Origin: Jatrophihabitans_A sp035248685
GTDB taxonomy: Bacteria; Actinomycetota; Actinomycetes; Mycobacteriales; Jatrophihabitantaceae
DNA: 64,000 nt
NCBI GenBank assembly: GCA_035248685.1
Contig: DATFHF010000056.1
Coordinates: 1-64,000, forward strand
Direction of reading: 5' to 3'
Position numbers and translations under genes: made by a program. The notes under the pieces were generated by a model, which saw nothing but the letters and a program-made list of their open reading frames with translations, had not been told where the DNA came from and did not search any database. Shown piece by piece: positions 24,275 through 32,381 of the stretch. The first letter of the stretch is position 1. Every line of letters starts with the position of its first letter.

Positions 24275-26992
24275 ATGATGCGCTGGAAGCCGGCGATGGC
24301 CGGGGTAGCGGGCCTGCTCTTTTTCCTGCTGATTGCCGCGTTCTCCGGTGGCCAGGCCCTGGGCGCGAGCAGCCTGCATCCGGCGACCGGCGTCGGATCC
24401 TGCACCCTCAAGAACTGGCAGCCCAATCAGGATCCGGACGACGCCAAGGATCTGCCGGAGGGCTCCCGGCCGCAGAGCTACAAGCCCGATGACTACAACT
24501 GCACCGGCGCCAAGTTCGCCACCAACGGCGTGGAGTTCGCCAAGTTCCCGCAGCCGCACAATTTCCCTGCCAGGACTGGGACAACGGCGGCTACTACCAG
24601 CGCGGCGGCGATCAACCCGCTAGCCCCGTACTTTCCGCCGTTCACCCACTTCGTGATCCTGTACCGGGAGAACCACACCTTCGACGACTACCTGGGCGAC
24701 TGCGCCACTACGGTGCAGGCCGGCTGCAACGGCGTGGTGGAGAGCACCAACCACATCAGCTCGGTGCCCAACCTGCACACGCTCGCCAAGACCTACGCGC
24801 TGTCCGACTCCTACAGCACCGGCACCCAGCCGCCGAGCGGCCCGAACCACTGGTGGCTGTTCTCGGCCCAGTCCGCCTCCAGCTCGCAGCAGCAGTCCTA
24901 CCCGACCGCCGGCGGGACGATATTCGACCGCATGCTCAAGGGTGTTACCGGCCCGATCGGTGAGGGCACCGACCCGTGCGCCGCCCAGACCGGCTCGGCG
25001 ACCGGCAGCAGCCCGTACACCTTCGTGATGAACGGTGACTTCTACTGGATGCTCAACACCGGCAGCGGCGAGTGGCGTAACCCGGGCACCGGTCAGCCGG
25101 AGGTGCTGCCGGTGAATCGGGCCGGCACCAGCATTCCCGACGAACTGATCTACAACAACTACACCTGCAAGGGCCAGAACGATGACGACCAGACCGTCGG
25201 AACGAGCTTCCTGAACTTCGTCAGCGCCAACGGCCTGCCGTCCTACTCCTACGTGGAGCTGTTCAACGATCACCCCGGCACCTACCAGGACATCCCCAAG
25301 AACGACTCGGTCACCAACCAGATCGTCTCCTCGATCATGGGCAACGCCTCCTACAAGGACAACACGGTAATCATCGTTACCGAGGACGACACCCAGAACG
25401 GCAGCAACGGACCGGACCACGTCAGCAATACCTACCGGGTGCCGCTCGTCGTCATCGGCTCGCCGCTCTACACCAAGCAGCACTACCTCAGCCACGTCGC
25501 CTACACCACGAACAACGTGCTGGCCGCGATGGAGCGAGTGATGGAGAACGTCCACTCCGGCATCATCGACCCGAACGACAACCTCGGCCTGGGCACCTAC
25601 CCGATGACCACCGGCGACCAGGCTGCGCTCGGCGATCCGCTGGAGGACTTCTGGATCCAGGGCACTACTCCGTTGACGGCGACGGCGGCCGCTTCGCCGA
25701 CTACCGGCAATGCGCCGCTGACCGTCTCCTTTACCGGCTCGGCGACCGGCGGCACCTCCCCTTATACCTACAGCTGGAACTTCGGTGACGGCTCGGCGAC
25801 CAGCACCGCGCAGAACCCCAGCCACACCTACAGCGCGGCCTGTACCTGCACCGCCACCCTGACCGTCACGGACAACTCTTCACCGACGAAGAAGACCGCC
25901 ACCGCCAGCGTCACCGTTACGGTCAGCGCGGTCGGCAACCCGCTCACCGCGACCGTGTCGGCCAATCCGACCTCCGGCCAGACCCCGTTGACCGTCGCCT
26001 TCACCGGTACCGGCACCGGCGGGACGCCGCCGTATACCTACAGCTGGAACTTCGGCGACGGCTCGGCGACCAGCACCGCGCAGAACCCCAGCCACACCTA
26101 CAACACGGCCGGGACGTACACCGCGACGCTGACCGTCACCGACAGCTCGACACCGACCAAGAAGACCGCGAGCGCCAGCGTCAGCATCACCGCTTCACCG
26201 ATCGCCGGGACGCCGCCGGGCGCGCCCACCGGTCTGACCGCCACCGCGGGCAACGCCCAGGCATCGCTGAGCTGGACCGCGCCGTCCAGCGACGGCGGGG
26301 TGGCCATCACCTCCTACCGGGTGTACCGGGGGACGGCCAGTGGCGGCGAGACGTTGCTGACCACCGGCGGGTGCAGCGGCCTCGGCAACGTGACCTCTTG
26401 CAGCGACACCGGCCTGACCAACGGTACGACCTATTACTACAAGGTCAGCGCGGTGAACTCGCTCGGTGAGGGCCCGCAAAGCAACGAGGCGAGCGTCAAG
26501 CCGACCGCTGGCTGCACGGCGTCCCAGCTGCTCGGCAACCCCGGCTTCGAGACCGGCACCCCGCCACCCTGGTCAGCGACCTCCGGCGTCGTCAGCAACA
26601 ACACCACGGAGCCGGCCCGCACCGGATCCTGGAAGGCGTGGCTGGACGGCTACGGCACCACGCACACCGACACGCTCTCCCAAACGGTGACGCTGCCGAC
26701 CGGGTGCACCAGCTACCAGTTCAACTTCTACATGCACATCGACACCGCGGAGACCACCACCACGACGAAGTACGACACCCTCAAGCTTCAGGTGTTGAAC
26801 AGTTCCGGCACGGTGCTGTCGACCCTGTACACCTACTCGAACCTCAACCACAACACCGGCTACAGCCTGCACTCCTTCACTACGCTGGGCAGCTACGCCG
26901 GGCAGACCATCACGCTGAAGTTCACCGGCACCGAGGACTCCATCGACCAGACGTCGTTCGTGATCGATGACACCTCGCTCAACGTGAGCTAA
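24275..26992 (+). CDS. Secreted phosphoesterase (acid phosphatase/phospholipase C type) with two PKD and one FN3 domain
   Basis: A 905-residue exported protein. Residues 1-30 are a signal peptide (GLLFFLLIAAFSGGQALGA). Residues about 120-460 form the phosphoesterase domain starting FVILYRENHTFDDYLGD, with the family's ENxTFD motif, PNHWWLFS, and IIVTEDDTQNG. Two PKD domains (SYSWNFGDGSATS-type motifs) follow near 466-640, then a fibronectin type III domain (PPGAPTGLTATAGNAQASLS, about 648-745) and a C-terminal jelly-roll-like domain (LGNPGFETGTPPPW). Such enzymes release phosphate from phosphoesters or phospholipids outside the cell. The PKD units are almost identical at DNA level. Confidence 0.9.
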   Translation: MMRWKPAMAGVAGLLFFLLIAAFSGGQALGASSLHPATGVGSCTLKNWQPNQDPDDAKDLPEGSRPQSYKPDDYNCTGAKFATNGVEFAKFPQPHNFPARTGTTAATTSAAAINPLAPYFPPFTHFVILYRENHTFDDYLGDCATTVQAGCNGVVESTNHISSVPNLHTLAKTYALSDSYSTGTQPPSGPNHWWLFSAQSASSSQQQSYPTAGGTIFDRMLKGVTGPIGEGTDPCAAQTGSATGSSPYTFVMNGDFYWMLNTGSGEWRNPGTGQPEVLPVNRAGTSIPDELIYNNYTCKGQNDDDQTVGTSFLNFVSANGLPSYSYVELFNDHPGTYQDIPKNDSVTNQIVSSIMGNASYKDNTVIIVTEDDTQNGSNGPDHVSNTYRVPLVVIGSPLYTKQHYLSHVAYTTNNVLAAMERVMENVHSGIIDPNDNLGLGTYPMTTGDQAALGDPLEDFWIQGTTPLTATAAASPTTGNAPLTVSFTGSATGGTSPYTYSWNFGDGSATSTAQNPSHTYSAACTCTATLTVTDNSSPTKKTATASVTVTVSAVGNPLTATVSANPTSGQTPLTVAFTGTGTGGTPPYTYSWNFGDGSATSTAQNPSHTYNTAGTYTATLTVTDSSTPTKKTASASVSITASPIAGTPPGAPTGLTATAGNAQASLSWTAPSSDGGVAITSYRVYRGTASGGETLLTTGGCSGLGNVTSCSDTGLTNGTTYYYKVSAVNSLGEGPQSNEASVKPTAGCTASQLLGNPGFETGTPPPWSATSGVVSNNTTEPARTGSWKAWLDGYGTTHTDTLSQTVTLPTGCTSYQFNFYMHIDTAETTTTTKYDTLKLQVLNSSGTVLSTLYTYSNLNHNTGYSLHSFTTLGSYAGQTITLKFTGTEDSIDQTSFVIDDTSLNVS
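25763..26101 (+). repeat. Two nearly identical PKD-coding repeats
   Basis: Positions 25763-25831 and 26033-26101 match over 69 bases with one difference seen (GGTGAC versus GGCGAC), period 270 bases (90 residues). This indicates a recent duplication or gene conversion within the phosphoesterase gene. Confidence 0.85.
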
Positions 26993-27000
26993 CGCCCCGA

Positions 27001-27996
27001 TCAGCTTTCTCGCACTACCTGATCGGGTCGCTTGTCCGGGCGCAGCCCACGCCAGGCCGGGTGCCGTAGCCGACCGTCGGAGGTCCATTCGCCGAAGGCG
27101 ACCTCGCCGACCAGCACCGGCTCGACCCAGTGCGCGTCCCGCGTCTCGATGCTCGGGATGTCGCGGAACGGATTGCTGGCCCGATGGTGCGGCCGCAGCC
27201 GACGAGCCAGGTCGACGAGCGCCGCGTCGGTGAAGCCGGTACCGACCTTGCCGATGTAGCCGAGCCCGTCGTCGCCTGGCAGGCCGAGCAGCAGGGCGCC
27301 GATCATGCCCTCGCGCCGGCCGGCGCCCGGCCGCCAGCCGCCGATCAGCACCTCCTGGGTGCTGAAGTTCTTCACCTTGATCCAGTCCGGCGACCGCCGG
27401 CCGGGGGTGTAGAGCGAGCTGAGTCGCTTGGCAACCACGCCCTCCAGGCGTTGCTCCTGGCTGGTCTGCACGGCCTGGGCGCCGTTGCCGGTGAATGCCG
27501 GCGGGGTCTGCCAGGCCGGCCCGGACAGCGCCAGCTCGTCCAGCAACTCCCGGCGGGCGGAGTACGGCACCCGCAGCAGCGAGCGGCCGTCCAGGTAGAG
27601 CAGGTCGAATACCAGCAGGATCGCCGGGTCGCTGACCGACAGCTGCCCGGCGACGGCCGCCGAGGTGACGTGCATTCGCTTCTGCAATCGGCGAAAACTC
27701 GGCCGGCCTGCCTCGTCGAAGCAGACGATCTCACCGTCCAGCAGGGCCTGCCGGCCGGCCAGCCGGTCGGCCAGCGGCAGCAGTTCGGGATAGGCGACGG
27801 TCATGTCAATGTCATTGCGGGAACGCAGGCCCAGCCGGCCACCATCGATCCGGGCCAGGGTGCGCACGCCGTCCCACTTCATCTCATACGCCCACAGCCG
27901 GTCGCTGGCGGTGGGCGGCAGCGAGCCGAGGGTGGCCAGCATCGGCACCAGGTGCTCAGGCGGCCCGGACCTGCCGGCCGTTCGTGCAGCAGCCAC
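27001..27996 (-). CDS. ATP-dependent DNA ligase (LigC/LigD-ligase type)
   Basis: A 331-residue DNA ligase. Motif I is EMKWDGVR, with the lysine that becomes adenylated. RSRNDID, LDGEIVCFD, VFDLLYLDG, EGVVAKRL and WIKVKNF are motifs III to V, and an OB-fold with VLIGGWRPGAGRREG follows. Length and motifs match the stand-alone ligases of bacterial non-homologous end joining and repair. GTG 27996 has AAAGGAGG just upstream, so the longer frame to 28218 is rejected. No Ku gene is in the window. It converges with the phosphoesterase gene. Confidence 0.92.
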   Translation of the reverse strand: MAAARTAGRSGPPEHLVPMLATLGSLPPTASDRLWAYEMKWDGVRTLARIDGGRLGLRSRNDIDMTVAYPELLPLADRLAGRQALLDGEIVCFDEAGRPSFRRLQKRMHVTSAAVAGQLSVSDPAILLVFDLLYLDGRSLLRVPYSARRELLDELALSGPAWQTPPAFTGNGAQAVQTSQEQRLEGVVAKRLSSLYTPGRRSPDWIKVKNFSTQEVLIGGWRPGAGRREGMIGALLLGLPGDDGLGYIGKVGTGFTDAALVDLARRLRPHHRASNPFRDIPSIETRDAHWVEPVLVGEVAFGEWTSDGRLRHPAWRGLRPDKRPDQVVRES

Positions 27997-28120
27997 CGCT
28001 CCTCCTTTCCAGGCCCGCCAGCTTATAAGCAGCCGGCCGGCCGCCGGCTTTTCCAACGGGCTGACCTGGTGCCCGGCGGCTATGATCAGCACTCCTTGTG
28101 CGCCGCCGAGGGAGTGTGCA

Positions 28121-29224
28121 GTGCCACCGATCAGGGTTACCGCCGCGGCCAGGCTGGCGGCAGGAGTAGTGCTGACGCTCGTCTTCGGATTGTTGTCGGC
28201 CGTGCCGGCAGACGCCAAAGCCCATGCCTGGACTGCCTTGACCAGCGGTCCGGAGATCGAGGCTCGCCCGGTTGCCTCGCCGGACGGACGCTATGTCCTC
28301 GTCGATACCCTCAGCGCCGATCAGCAAGGCCCGTCGCACTTGGTGCTGTGGTCGGTTGCCGGCTACCCGATCCGCGATCTGGCCGCGATAAGCAGCTACC
28401 TCTCTCCGGCCTGGTCACCCGACAGCTCGCGGTTCATCGTTTACGCGGCTATGAACGGGGTGCCCGGCCTATACCGGGTGGACGTGGCGAGCGGCGAGAC
28501 CCGACAACTGCTCGCTACCGGTAGCGGCTTCATATCGGACTACTCATGGTCTCCGGACGGCCGGCGGATAGCCGTGGCGTTGGCCAGTTTCCAGCCGGTG
28601 CTGACCAGATCCCTGGTCGAGATCACCACCGACGGCTCAGCTGCGGTAACGATGCCGACGGCAGCCGGCTACGTCGATGACGTGGCCTGGTCACCGACCG
28701 GTCAGGACATCGCCTATTCGCTGTCACCGACCGAGTTCGACCCGGCTCGGAGCGTGCATCTCATCCACGCTGACGGTTCAGCAGACCGCACCCTGATCGG
28801 CGGCAGTGCCGACCCCGTCTCACTTGGCGGCCAACACCTGCACTGGTCACCGGAGGGTTCGAGAATCGCCTTTGTGATGAGCCCGAATCCGGCGGCGGCC
28901 GTCGACGCCTATGTGGTCGACACCGGCACCGGACGCCTGACGAACCTGACCGCGCGGACCGCCGCCAGCGACTTGATACTGACCGGTCCGGTCTGGAGCC
29001 CAGACGGCAAGCAGTTGTTGCTGAGCTACTCGGACAACTCCGATTACGACATCTACCCGATCGCGACCGTCCGCGCCGACGGATCGCAGTGGACCCGAAC
29101 CGCCGCAACGGGCGAGGATCCGGTGTGGCTCAATGGCAAGCGGCTCGCGATCCTGTTCTGCTCATGGACCGACCCGCTGAACGTGAACTACAACATTTAT
29201 GAATTGCTCACTGCCCCCCGGTGA
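28121..29224 (+). CDS. Exported TolB/PD40-like beta-propeller protein
   Basis: A 367-residue protein starting with GTG 28121, which has GAGGGAG 6 bp upstream. A signal sequence covers residues 1-34 (VVLTLVFGLLSAVPADAKA). The rest is a beta-propeller with repeated PAWSPDSSRF, YSWSPDGRRIA, VAWSPTGQDIA, HWSPEGSRIA and VWSPDGKQLL units of the WD40-like PD40 type. It probably acts as an extracytoplasmic binding or scaffold protein; the partner is unknown. The 3' end overlaps the convergent oxidoreductase gene by 17 bp. Confidence 0.88.
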   Translation: MPPIRVTAAARLAAGVVLTLVFGLLSAVPADAKAHAWTALTSGPEIEARPVASPDGRYVLVDTLSADQQGPSHLVLWSVAGYPIRDLAAISSYLSPAWSPDSSRFIVYAAMNGVPGLYRVDVASGETRQLLATGSGFISDYSWSPDGRRIAVALASFQPVLTRSLVEITTDGSAAVTMPTAAGYVDDVAWSPTGQDIAYSLSPTEFDPARSVHLIHADGSADRTLIGGSADPVSLGGQHLHWSPEGSRIAFVMSPNPAAAVDAYVVDTGTGRLTNLTARTAASDLILTGPVWSPDGKQLLLSYSDNSDYDIYPIATVRADGSQWTRTAATGEDPVWLNGKRLAILFCSWTDPLNVNYNIYELLTAPR

Positions 29225-30017
29225 GCAGCGGCTGCACCTCGCGGCCGACGAAGCCGGCGAACTCGGCAAGTTCCGGAGCGTCATTACCGACCGACAGCAG
29301 TGCCACCGTGCTGGCACCGGCAGCGGCGAACTGTTCGACGCGAGCGGCGAGCTCGGTGGCTGGCGGCCGGCCGGCCACCGTCAGGAAGACCACCACCTCG
29401 GGATCGATGTCGACCGTCGCCCCGGTCCGACCGGCGCGCACCTGCCGGATCAGCTCGGGCAGCTGATCGAGCGTGGTGTCGCCGGTCAGGATCACCCCGT
29501 CGCCGACCGCGCCGGCCAGCGCGAGGGTCCGCGGGCCGACCGCACCCACCAGCACCGGCGGGACGGATTGCGGTGGCCAGGCCAATCCGACCGCGTCCAG
29601 GCTTACGTACCGTCCGGTGGTGGTTACCGTCTTGCCGGCCAGCAGTTGGCGCAGCGCCGTGGTGTACTCGCTCAGCAGCGTCACCGGTGAACCGACCCGA
29701 GCGCCTACCTGGCCCATCCAGTCCAACACCCCGTGCCCCACGCCCGGCACCAGCCGGCCGGGGAACAGCCGGGCCAGGGTAGCCAGCTCCATCGCGGTCA
29801 GCGCCACGTTGCGCAGCGGCACCGGCAATAGCCCGATGCCGACCCGCAGCCGCCGGGTCCAGGCCAGCACCGCGGCCGCGGTCGCGATCCCGCTCTCGGC
29901 GAAGCAGTCCTCCCACAGCCACAGCTCTTGCACGCCGGCCTCGTCGGCAGCCAACGCCACCTGATGTAGCTGTTCCGGCGGCAGGTCGGGCGGAAAGATG
30001 ATGCCGAGCTTCACCAT
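29208..30017 (-). CDS. LLM class F420/flavin-dependent oxidoreductase
   Basis: A 269-residue TIM-barrel oxidoreductase of the luciferase-like family. The N-terminus MVKLGIIFPPDLPPEQLHQV, ELWLWEDCF, RLRVGIGLLPVPLRNVALTA and FPGRLVPGVGHGV are typical of F420-dependent members. The start ATG 30017 was chosen because the family begins here; the frame extends upstream into the next gene. Substrate unknown. The enolase-superfamily gene lies just upstream on the same strand (29 bp), so they may be co-transcribed. Confidence 0.88.
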   Translation of the reverse strand: MVKLGIIFPPDLPPEQLHQVALAADEAGVQELWLWEDCFAESGIATAAAVLAWTRRLRVGIGLLPVPLRNVALTAMELATLARLFPGRLVPGVGHGVLDWMGQVGARVGSPVTLLSEYTTALRQLLAGKTVTTTGRYVSLDAVGLAWPPQSVPPVLVGAVGPRTLALAGAVGDGVILTGDTTLDQLPELIRQVRAGRTGATVDIDPEVVVFLTVAGRPPATELAARVEQFAAAGASTVALLSVGNDAPELAEFAGFVGREVQPLLTGGQ

Positions 30018-30045
30018 GCCGGCAGTATTCCAGGCCGCTGCCGGC

Positions 30046-31140
30046 TCAGCCCACCAGCCAACGAGCCACCGCGTCGGAGTCCCAGTCGATTCCGGTGCCC
30101 GGCGTCGACGGTGCAACGGCGTAGCCGTCCTGGATTCGCAGCGGTTCGCGCAGGATCGGGCCGGCATGGTCGATGCTCTCCAGCCATACCGGCGCGCCTG
30201 CGGTGGCCAGCAGGTGGATGCTGACTTCGGGAAAGGTGTGGTTGGCAAGCGGCATTCCGGCCGCCACCGGCAGTGCGGCGGCCGCAAGCCAGCCGGTCAC
30301 GCCACCGATCCTGGTCAGGTCCAGCACCAACCGGTCGCAGGCCTGAAGAGCCAGCATGCTCGACACCGCTGCCGGGCTCCAGCAGTTCTCGCCGAGGGCG
30401 ATCGGGGTGCTGGCGGCGGCCGCGATGCGAGCATGACCGGGGTAGTCGTCGGCGCTGGTGGGTTCCTCGATCCACAGCAATCCCAGTGAATCCAGGATCG
30501 GTAGTCGATCCAGCGCCTCGTCGACGGACAGCCGCTGGTTGTAGTCCACCATGATTGCGACCTGGTCACCGACGGCGGCCCGGACCTGTTCGATGGTGGC
30601 GATGTCCGCCGCCGGGTCGGCTCGACCGATCTTCAGCTTGACCGCGCAGTAGCCCTGGTCGGCGGCCGCAACGGCTTCGGCCGCGGCCGCGGTCGCCGCC
30701 ATCGAGCGGACGCTGGCGTAGGCCGGCACCGGTTGTGGCGTGCCGTGCAGCAGCTTGCACAGTGGCTGGCCGGCCCGCTGGGCGGCCAGGTCCCAGGCGC
30801 ACATGTCGATCCCGCTCGATGCCAGCCCCACCAGGCCGGTGTTGCCGGGCAGGGCGAACTCGGCACCGAGCACGGCGGCCAGCTCGGCCGGCCCGGCGGG
30901 TTTTGCCACGACCAGCTCAGCAAGATCTTCCAGCACCGACCACAAACCACGCAGCAGCCGGCGGGTATAGCAGCGCAGGTAACTGCGTCCGATCAGGCCG
31001 TCGTCGGTGTGCAGGTCTAACAGCACCATCGGGGTGCTGGACAGCGTTCCGGCCGAGGTGTGCACCGGTTGCGACAGCGGGACGTCGACGGCTCTGCTGC
31101 TCAGCCGGCAGACCCGCGGCAGGTCGGCAACGCAGCCCAT
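30046..31140 (-). CDS. Enolase-superfamily enzyme (mandelate racemase/muconate lactonizing type)
   Basis: A 364-residue protein with the two-domain enolase-superfamily layout. The capping domain starts SSRAVDVPLSQPVHTSAG. The barrel carries the catalytic AVKLKIG (KxK), metal ligands in MVDYNQ, WIEEP and ALGENCW, and NHTFPE with the conserved His, which points to the mandelate racemase subgroup. It abstracts a proton next to a carboxylate; the specific acid sugar or other substrate cannot be read from sequence. Confidence 0.9.
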   Translation of the reverse strand: MGCVADLPRVCRLSSRAVDVPLSQPVHTSAGTLSSTPMVLLDLHTDDGLIGRSYLRCYTRRLLRGLWSVLEDLAELVVAKPAGPAELAAVLGAEFALPGNTGLVGLASSGIDMCAWDLAAQRAGQPLCKLLHGTPQPVPAYASVRSMAATAAAAEAVAAADQGYCAVKLKIGRADPAADIATIEQVRAAVGDQVAIMVDYNQRLSVDEALDRLPILDSLGLLWIEEPTSADDYPGHARIAAAASTPIALGENCWSPAAVSSMLALQACDRLVLDLTRIGGVTGWLAAAALPVAAGMPLANHTFPEVSIHLLATAGAPVWLESIDHAGPILREPLRIQDGYAVAPSTPGTGIDWDSDAVARWLVG

Positions 31141-31198
31141 CAGCCGAGCCTAGAGCGCCCACCTCCACTTTCGGCGCAGCGCTCGCTAGATTGCCACC

Positions 31199-31930
31199 AT
31201 GACCGATCCGGACCTGGACTTCTCCGACCTAGCAGCGCTCTACATCAACACGACGCTTACCCGCTCCCCGGGCATCAGCCACACCCAGCTGCTCATCGAC
31301 GCCAGCGCCGCGATCATGGCCAAGCATGGCGTGCGGGTCGATCAGTTCCGTGCGGTCGACCATCCTATCGCCACCGGCATCTACCCCGACATGCGCGAGC
31401 ACGGCTGGGCCGTCGATGCGTGGCCCGAGCTGTTCGAGCGGGTGCTGGCCGCGGACATCCTGGTGATCGCCGGACCGATCTGGCTGGGCGACAACAGCAG
31501 TGAGACGAAGAAGATCATCGAACGGTTGTATGCCCATTCCGGTGAACTCAACGGCATCGGCCAGTGGCTGTACTACGGCAAGGTGGGCGGTTGCCTGATC
31601 ACCGGCAACGAGGACGGCATCAAGCACTGTGCCTCGAACGTGCTCTACAGCCTTCAGCACATCGGCTACAGCATCCCGCCGCAGGCCGATGCCGGCTGGA
31701 TCGGTGAGGCCGGCCCGGGTCCGAGCTACGGGGATGAGTTACCGGATGGTAGCCGGGCCGGGCTGGACAACGAGTTCACCAAGCGCAACACCACCTTCCT
31801 GACCTGGAACCTGATGCACTTGGCCCGGTTGCTGAAGGGCATCGGCGGCTTCCCGGCCTATGGCAACCAGCGCCGGGACTGGGACGCCGGCGCCCGCTTC
31901 GACTTTGTGAACCCGGAGTACCGCTCCTAG
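31199..31930 (+). CDS. NAD(P)H-dependent flavodoxin-like oxidoreductase
   Basis: A 243-residue FMN-binding flavodoxin-fold protein. INTTLTRSPGISHTQ is the phosphate-binding loop region, and GPIWLGDNSSETKKIIERL is the WrbA/FMN-reductase signature. It likely reduces quinones or a partner enzyme's flavin. It stands alone, divergent from the enolase-superfamily gene. Confidence 0.85.
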   Translation: MTDPDLDFSDLAALYINTTLTRSPGISHTQLLIDASAAIMAKHGVRVDQFRAVDHPIATGIYPDMREHGWAVDAWPELFERVLAADILVIAGPIWLGDNSSETKKIIERLYAHSGELNGIGQWLYYGKVGGCLITGNEDGIKHCASNVLYSLQHIGYSIPPQADAGWIGEAGPGPSYGDELPDGSRAGLDNEFTKRNTTFLTWNLMHLARLLKGIGGFPAYGNQRRDWDAGARFDFVNPEYRS

Positions 31931-31995
31931 CGCACTGTGCGGCGGGCTGCTGCCGGTGCGGTGCAGCCAGGCGCGGCGTTACCTCGTGCTGCGGC

Positions 31996-32029
31996 CTGAA
32001 GCGGCTTCAGCGTAATTCACGCGTGAATT
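31996..32029. promoter_or_regulatory. Two adjacent palindromes upstream of the small LuxR-type gene
   Basis: CTGAAGC-G-GCTTCAG (31996-32010) is followed 3 bp later by the perfect 16-bp palindrome AATTCACGCGTGAATT (32014-32029), ending about 68 bp before ATG 32098. They look like operators for a dimeric DNA-binding protein, possibly the product of the next gene. Confidence 0.6.
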
Positions 32030-32097
32030 CAGCACGCGCGCCCAGAGTGGGATTAACGCCGGCCCGAGGTGCCGGCGCCGCACTTGGGAGGAAGCAC

Positions 32098-32358
32098 ATG
32101 ACGACGTCCGTGTTAGCCCCGTGGAAACCGGACGAGGGCACCCTGACCAGCCTCACCCATCGCGAACAGGAGGTGCTTCGACTCATGGCTGAGGGCTTGT
32201 CCAACGTCGGAATCGGCGCGCGGATGTACCTCAGCGCGCGCACCGTCGAGGTCCACATCGGATCGATCTTTGACAAATTAGGACTTATCTCCGAGCCAGC
32301 AGGAAATCGGCGAGTCCAAGCTGTCATCCGAGTGCTCGGAGTGACTTCGGACCACTAG
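32098..32358 (+). CDS. Stand-alone LuxR-type HTH protein
   Basis: An 86-residue protein that is little more than a LuxR C-terminal helix-turn-helix: LTHREQEVLRLMAEGLSNVG, then ARTVEVHIGSIFDKLGL. No receiver or sensor domain is present. ATG 32098 has GGGAGGAA just upstream; a longer frame to 32023 is not needed. Such minimal regulators bind DNA as dimers and may act with a partner. The next gene, a GMC-like oxidoreductase, follows by 23 bp and may be its target. Confidence 0.88.
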   Translation: MTTSVLAPWKPDEGTLTSLTHREQEVLRLMAEGLSNVGIGARMYLSARTVEVHIGSIFDKLGLISEPAGNRRVQAVIRVLGVTSDH

Positions 32359-32381
32359 CACACGCTCAACAGGGAGCAGAG

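Noticed and set aside
24620..25825. A 401-codon minus-strand frame opposite the phosphoesterase gene
   Set aside because: Low-complexity Val/Gly/Arg composition, no start signal and no family; shadow of the coding strand.
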